Positions 57,539-64,000 of a stretch of DNA of 64,000 nucleotides are shown here, in pieces (within the stretch, counting starts at the first letter, position 1; every line of letters starts with the position of its first letter). Origin of the DNA: Circinella umbellata (Eukaryota > Mucoromycota > Mucoromycetes > Mucorales > Lichtheimiaceae); assembly GCA_025093555.1 (NCBI GenBank), contig JAIWNF010000015.1, positions 186,001 to 250,000 of the forward strand, in the 5' to 3' direction. The notes under the pieces are model-generated. The model was not told the origin of the DNA. It was given only the letters and a program-made list of their open reading frames with translations, and did not search any database. The translations under genes were made by a program, and so were the position numbers.

Positions 57539-60500
57539 CCCAAAATAATAATAATAATTAATACTATTTCTTTTTTTCTTTCCCATGATTATAAAAATAT
57601 AAAACTTACACATTATGATCAAATCCATCATTTTCTACTATGGGTCGTTGTTCTACTATATCCTCCTCCTCTTCTTCATCATCAAAAGTCTCTAAAGCAT
57701 CCACAGCTAATTGAATTTTATCTTTCAAAAAATCTTGATTGAAAAGACATAAAGAACGTTCTTTTCGTTTTAATGTCAATAACATTTCAACAATATCAGA
57801 TACAGACTTTCCATAATCACCACATCGCATAACAGCTTCCACTAATCGTTGTTTTTGCATTGAAGCACTTGATTCAGTCATGACAGAACTGACAGATTCA
57901 AGAGATCCTTTACGTCTTAATGTTGGACGTCCTCCACCCTGCTGTTGATGTTGTTGCTGCTGTTGTTGTTGTTGTTGATAAGGATGATGCGTTCTGTTAG
58001 TGTTCTGGTTATTGTAATCGTTTTGTTGATGTTGTGGTAAATGTTGTTGATGAGGAGGAGGTGGAATATTATTAGGTCGTGGTTGAACATTTAATCCAGA
58101 AGCTAAAGAAGCAAGTGATGGACCTGTACTACTTGCACCAGACATGGGCGACGTGGAAAATGGAGGGGTTAAACGCAATGGATGTTGTCCAAAATTGGAC
58201 TCAGCTGCAGAAAACTATGATTATATCAATACATATAAGTGTTTTTATTTGATATGATCACGTATAATCAATATATGCAACACCTTTTTTTGTTTTTTCT
58301 CACTCTTTTTTTTTTCCAACGATCACTGATGAAACACTAACCTTGCGGTGCATGGGATGAGGCGGAGAAGGCCGTTTTTGTCCAACTGATTTCATTGTCA
58401 TGGCAATTTGGTCTACATTATCAATACCTAAACCATTTACTTGAGAAGGCACTAATGATAAAAATAAAATAAAAATAGTAACAATGATATTAATATACTT
58501 GTAATCCCTTTTTTTTTTTACTTTTTTGGGGTCCATTGAAAATAAAAATAAATTAAACCCTTCTTTGTATGTTTATGTTGGGTTTTGGACCCTTCCAAAA
58601 CATTTATATATATATGTTACACCCCTTTCTACCCCTTGATAAAGATTAAAAATAAAAGAAAATTTATACATACTATTGATAGGTACAGGTGGCATAGACA
58701 TATCATAAGGATGTCTGGTATCATGCGAGGAATAAGGTGTACCCATGCCGGCAGCAGGGTTTGTTGTACCCGAAGCTGCAGAAACCATGGTGGGAACAGC
58801 TGCGGTGGCAGCCGATGTATTATTATTATTATTATTATGATTGCTGTTATGATGAGGACTACGAACAGGTGTTCCAATTGGATTCATGAAAGGCATAGCA
58901 TTTGCTGAAGAGACAGGTGAATGACCATTATTAATATTGTTGTTAATATTGTTGTTGCTATGGTTACCGTTATCATTCATGTTATTGCTGTTAAGGATAG
59001 GTGTAGTACCACCCACACCAGGTTGTTGTTTTTCTTGTCGAGGTTTTTTAGGTTCATGATAAGCAACAATAAGTTGTTTTGCTCCAATCAATTTACCATT
59101 CATGTCTTTCAAAGCAGCAGCTGCTTCGTCTGCCTTGTCATAACTAACGAATCCATATCCTTTTGATTGACCCGTTTGTGGATTGCTCATGACTCTTGCA
59201 GAAATAATGCGACCGAATACACGAAACATATTAAATAAATCATTGTTGGTTACAGAAGGATCAAGATTCTTTATATAAAGATTCATATAATCGACGTAAC
59301 CTGAATCTGACTTGTCAGAAGGATGTTGAGGTGATGTAGCTGGAATATTAATGTTGGGAGTGTTGTTACTATTGTTATTGGTATTACTGTGGGGAGGAGT
59401 CAATGTTGACTGCTGTTGTTGTTGAAGAGACAGTAACATGAAAAACCAAAGATACATACAAAATTTAAAATAAAAATAAAAAATTAATATATATATATAT
59501 ATATATATATATGTAAAAAAAAAAAAAGAAAAAAGGAAAAAGAAAAAGCACAACAGAAAAGGGAATAAGGTCCTTTTTTTTTTTAGTAGTGACGCGCTGT
59601 GTGATGTGGTACCATCTTTTTTTTCAAAGCAGCATAGAATATAAAAAAAAAGAGTGTGTGTAGGCGTATAATGTTATATGATTGGAAGTTTGGGGGTTGA
59701 GATAGAGAGAGAGAGTGAGAGTAGGACAGATATAAAAAAAAAAGTATATGGTAATTGTTTTTTTGTTTGGTAAACAAATGACGAGTTAATTGAAAAAAAA
59801 AGTAGTACTTACATTTCTATTGCTCTGACCTGTTGATGGTGTTGTAGGCCGGGTTTTGGATGGCATGAATGATTCAACGTTGCTTTTTTTTTTCGAATAA
59901 AGAAGAAAATTAAATATTAGTCCATTATATAAATGCCGTAATATAGTTTTTTTTTACCTCCCCCACTTATCTCTCTCGCTCTTTTTTTTTCATCTTCCAT
60001 ATCCTCCCTTCCATAGTAACCGACTCTTCCTTTTTCCCATGTAATTCCTTCCCCCGAAAACCACCCACCCCTCAATTCCATTCTTTTTTTTTGTTTAAAT
60101 CTCATAAAAGATAATATATTAATAATAAAGAGAAAGAGAGAGCGAGAGAGAATTGATTAAAATGATTATAAAAGGGAAAAAGCAACCGTGCTGAACCCCT
60201 AATAGATATCAATTCCATCTCTCTTTTATCTTTTATCTTTTTTCAAGGATTACCCATTAATTATCACTCTTATTATTATTTTTTACTTACAGAGTATTTC
60301 CTTCCAATGTTTTACCATCCTAGTTTATAAAGATAATTTCCATAAAGTTAGATGATACAACCCATTCCATTCAATTAAGAAACGTTTTTACCTCCTTTCC
60401 CTAATCCATATTTCTTTTTTCTTTAAAAAAAGAAAACCTTACCATATGATTCTGTGCTTCGTCCGAATCACCTTGCAAAAAGTATTGAATAAAAGCAGTA

Positions 60501-61445
60501 CCCCGAAATCCTTTACCTTCCACAATAGGTTTACATAAACTTAAAGGACCAAAAGGACGGAATAAATCATATAAACCATTATTATCAATTCTCAAAGGTA
60601 AGTTTTTGACGTGTAGGATAGATCCTTTGGCTTCATGTTCAAATGAACCATCGTGCGATAAATGAAACTGTAACTTGCTATTGTTATTTGGAAATGTAAA
60701 ACCATTATATAAAGAATAAACTCGATCGGCTAATAATAATAATAATATAATTATAAAACAATAAACAGAATTAGATTGTTTTCTTCAATCCCCCTTTCTT
60801 CAATTCCCCTCCCCCCCCCTTCTTTTCATTCTTTTTATATTAATTTCAAAACTTGTCCCAATCTTTCTTCTTCCCCTCGCCCATCTCACATAAATAAACT
60901 CCCCCCCCCGGTTCCTGAAGTTTTAAAATAATATTTCTTTTTACCTAATTTCGAATCAGAGAATTGTAAATAACCACTACTGCCATCAGGATGAATATTA
61001 ACTCTAAATAATAATTATTGGGGGAGAAGGGAAACCAAAAAAAAAAAAGGGGAAGGTGGGGGGGGAGGAAGAGAATTAGTAATAGATAAAATATATAAAT
61101 TTAAACTGTTTTGAACAATAATAATAAAAAACAACCCAATCCCCTCCCCCACCCCCTCCTTTTTTTTTTAAGAAAAAATAAAACACCCCCTCTTCTTTTA
61201 TTTTATTTTTCAAATATAGATTGGGTAACTTACTCTGTAGGTTGACATTCTTGAACTAAAGCACGAATATCTGATTCATGAATAGACCCATCCAGTCCAT
61301 CAAAATAAAGGGTATCAGAAACAATGCCATCCTTAGGTTCACATACTAACGAAATGGAATCTTGTCGATTACTTTGCGTTGAAGTAGAACTTGTTTTACT
61401 TTTTGGTAATCGGATTATAGGTTGATATGGGTATGCTTCCGCCAT
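56897..61445 (-). CDS. Rrm4-like RNA-binding protein: three RRMs and two MLLE-like domains
   Basis: Exons: 61445-61234, 61003-60945, 60729-60443, 60319-60291, 59882-59813, 59412-58674, 58451-58342, 58214-57610, 57504-57111, 57037-56897; 881 aa. RRM1 about 44-110 (RNP2 LYFDGL, RNP1-like SGYLQFS); RRM2 about 126-197 (ILHVKNLP, FRGTAFIQY); RRM3 about 262-338 (LYIKNLD, KGYGFVSY). Then long Asn/Gln/Ser/Pro-rich linkers. An MLLE-like domain at about 618-678 (QRLVEAVMRC, SVSDIVEMLL, LKDKIQLAVDALETF) and a second at the C-terminus, about 812-881 (LGDRLFPLVK, VTIRLLDSIDLHELAHLM, THVEIAFASL). Three RRMs plus several C-terminal MLLEs is the plan of Ustilago Rrm4, which carries mRNAs on moving endosomes by MLLE binding to Upa1; PABP has four RRMs and one MLLE. 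An upstream mini-exon (61710-61699) could splice in frame at 61457 and add MNGSQLND; I give the conservative start. Confidence 0.85.
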
Positions 61446-63614
61446 GTCGTTCAATTGCTGAATAATGGTGTTGTTTGTTATGGGTCGATTTAAATAATAG
61501 TAATTTATGATAGATCAAAAAAAAAATATATATAATATATAAGGTCGTCAAACTTTCTTTTTTTTTATGCTTCACTGTTTTCGATTATGCCCAAGTAAAA
61601 ATCATTATTTGGTTTTTTCGTTATTGTTGTTGTTGTTTTTTTATCGTGTATTTATAATTAAAAAAAGAAAAAAAAGAAAAAAAAAAGAGTCAATTTACCG
61701 ATCCGTTCATTGTTGACGGGTTATAAAAAGGGGGTAATGATGTTTGAAATGTAGAACTGGGTATATATTATTTGATAGAAAGAGCCAAAAAAAAAAGAAA
61801 ATAAATATATGTTGTACCTGGAGAGTTTTATGAGAACAAAGAAAGAAACTTGGGGTTGCCGTGGTAGTGTGGTTGTAGTGTAATGATAATGTTATTATTA
61901 TTGTTGTATATATATATATATATATATATATTATGTATATAAATAAATAAATAAAAAGTTTAAAATAAAAAAAAAAAAGAACCAAGCCAGTAAATGTTCT
62001 TCTTTGAGGTCTGTGATATATATATGTATTAAATGGGTCCCTCCTTGTTGTTGTTGTTGATGATGCTGATTTGCTGTATTATTATTATTATTATTAATAT
62101 TATTGTTATAATATATGTATATTTATATGCGTTGTTTTGTTTGTTTGTTTTGTTCTGGTATATATGTAAACTTCTGGATTGAGTGAAATAAAAAAAGAAG
62201 AAGAAAGGGGGGGCTTTAATGTTTATATTTGCCTCGAATAATTTGATATAATAATTGGGTGTACTGCTGCTGTTGTATATATTAAAAGTGTATAAGAATT
62301 AGGGAAAAAAAACGAAAAGAAGAAAGAAAGAAAAAAGAAAAAAGGGGAAAAAAGAAAAAGGACCTTTTTTTTTTTTTTTTGCGTTCGAATGTTTATAGTA
62401 GTGTGTTGCGGATGTATAAAAAAAATAAATAACACAAGACTCGCAGTAAAAGGGACAAATGCCAATTATATTAGAGAGAGAGAGAAAGAGAAGGTAAAAA
62501 GAAAAAGAATGTAATAGTCGGAATTACGTTAAGAGCACGCGCTCACGCGGCTTGTGTAACTTGTATAAAAAAAAGTTACGTTGTATAGAAAAAAAAAAGC
62601 TTGATTTCAATAATTATATATATACTATATACCAGCTTAATTATAGTGGGTTGTTATGGTAATAATGGATTTCTGTCGTCTTTAACAATGAACGAATGGC
62701 AGTAAGTAGATATATTCTGCATGTAAAATAAATGATTATTTATTAAATCAAAAGGGTTAAGCTAAATCAATAATTTACCCAAAAAAGATATGTAAAAAGT
62801 GAAGGGTCCCTTTCAAAGCAAGAGTTCTTGTGTGCCCCAAATCCCTTATTCCATATTTTATCTCCTCTTTTTACTTACTCTTCCCCCCCCCTTTCTTCTC
62901 CCTCCCTTCTCCCAAGAAGTAAAAAGAATACCAAAAGATAATTCAACATCATTAAAATAAACGCACATACTATAATATACAACGTAACAACCTATTATCA
63001 TTTCTTATATATAATCCAAATCTTTCCATCTTGATAGAATTAAAGGATATCAAATTATTTAACTGTCTGAAAAAAGTTATCTGACACGTTGACACGTTAT
63101 TCTTGGATATTTAGTATATAAAAGAATTTCCCATATCACGATTATTGAAATGAACCCAGCCAACAGCAAAACTTTTTGCGTTGTTTTATAGGTTACAAAA
63201 GAAAAGTCTATTTTATTCTTTACTCTTATTTTTAAAAACCCATCCTTTTTCTCAATTTATCTCTTCGTCTCCCCCCCCCCAAAAAAAAAGTGAACTATTC
63301 ATATGTAGATTAGCTTCATTCTCTTTAAACCTTTTTTTTTTGATGATCGATTTCATTGTTTTAGAATATCTCATTGAAAAAAAAAGAAAGGAAATTAAAA
63401 CTGTTACTGATACTCTTGATTCGAATGAGCTAGGAGATATCCAACTTCTGAAATACTACGAAAAATGGATGTACATAAAAAATAGAATTTAGAGCGCAAG
63501 TCCGATGACGTACAACATGTAATGTGTAGAAAGATCATCGTCTTACTTTTTTTTTTTTTATAGTTTGTACTCCTTTTTTTTCAAATTAAGGGAGCACATA
63601 TACATTTGATATTT

Positions 63615-63657
<43 letters not shown>

Positions 63658-64000
63658 AAATAGTTGACCTGAAAAAAAACTATTATGGGCTGATATATAA
63701 TATATCTCCCGATGATAAAAGAAACACAATGACAAGAATTGTTACTCATATCCCTTTCTTTTTTTTTTTTAACACGCAGTTTATCCTGAAAATGGCAATT
63801 CATATATATCATAATAAAACATTTAAGGCAGGTCCTTACAAAGTCAACTCGTTTTCTTTGTACTACCCACGGAAGGAGATATGGGGGGGGGAAAGGATGA
63901 TATCTATAAACCGACACAATCTGAAGATAAAAAAATAAAGATCCCCACGTTTTTGTAAAAGAACATAAAAGGGCGGAATAGAGACAAAGACTTTTGTTGG
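61446..64000. other. 2.5-kb intergenic region
   Basis: Promoter/5'-leader of the RRM/MLLE gene, including a possible 12-nt first exon at 61699-61710. Contains (AT)n at 61909-61930 and (GTT)n near 62046-62060. A 49-codon ATG frame at 63343-63492 (IEKKRKEIKTVTDTLDSNEL) is not low-complexity but has no recognisable partner exons. Nothing else convincing up to the window edge. Confidence 0.5.
63619..63652. repeat. (AT)17 microsatellite
   Basis: Uninterrupted AT dinucleotide repeat, the longest of several in the window. Confidence 0.95.

Noticed and set aside
57244..57561. Gly/Val-rich forward frame
   Set aside because: Antisense of the Pro/Ala/Thr-rich linker of the RRM/MLLE protein.
1..64000. 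tRNA, rRNA, snRNA genes and CRISPR arrays
   Set aside because: No cloverleaf with a GTTCRANNC box, no rRNA-like GC-rich block, and no regularly spaced repeats with unique spacers were found by eye; a covariance-model scan would be the decisive test.

Overview
This window looks like nuclear DNA from an early-diverging filamentous fungus, most likely Mucoromycota (Mucorales-like). The sequence is very AT-rich, with long poly-A/T, (AT)n and (AAT)n tracts. Genes are broken by many short GT-AG introns. Polyasparagine, polyglutamine and polyacidic runs are common in the proteins. The gene content is eukaryotic (Prp31, 40S uS4, PMT, large NAD-dependent glutamate dehydrogenase, farnesyl diphosphate synthase) and includes a Frizzled-like seven-helix receptor, a family known in Mucoromycota but not in yeasts. 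No bacterial features, CRISPR array, rRNA or convincing tRNA was seen. Exon structures were built by hand from frame-consistent splice sites; every model given reads open from ATG to stop.

Layout. 1-1460: repeat and gene relics, including an inverted duplication of a coding fragment. 1587-3740 (+): Rsc58-like bromodomain protein. 3950-4612 (+): RPS9/uS4. 5647-8320 (-): Frizzled-like receptor. 8905-12698 (-): protein O-mannosyltransferase. 13061-16560 (-): decayed, internally deleted Helitron with a GC-rich hairpin block beyond its 3' side. 17453-19472 (-): homeodomain protein. 22641-23983 (+): tRNA m3C methyltransferase (METTL2/Trm140 family). 24751-25990: cluster of inverted repeats and a TIR-bounded element. 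26317-29585 (-): PPP1R21 homologue. 33287-35183 (-): farnesyl diphosphate synthase. 36787-40178 (-): NAD-dependent glutamate dehydrogenase. 40179-46380: 6.2 kb without a convincing gene, holding an 8-bp minisatellite. 46381-48315 (+): PRP31. 48562-50109 (-): mitochondrial BCKDH/PDH kinase. 50460-52679 (-): SLC41/MgtE-type cation transporter. 52965-54566 (-): tail-anchored KilA-N/APSES protein resembling Bqt4. 54807-56171 (-): unidentified 252-aa protein. 56897-61445 (-): protein with three RRMs and two MLLE-like domains, resembling Rrm4. 61711-64000: no convincing gene.

The genes do not form an operon or an obvious metabolic cluster. Two of them may be connected in function: the PPP1R21 homologue belongs to the family of a FERRY subunit (early-endosome mRNA carrier in animals), and the RRM/MLLE protein resembles Rrm4 (endosomal mRNA carrier in Ustilago). 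With the Frizzled-like receptor and the membrane-anchored APSES protein, these are the most interesting items. I did not find a clear new multi-gene system; the most unexplained DNA is the inverted-repeat cluster near 25 kb.
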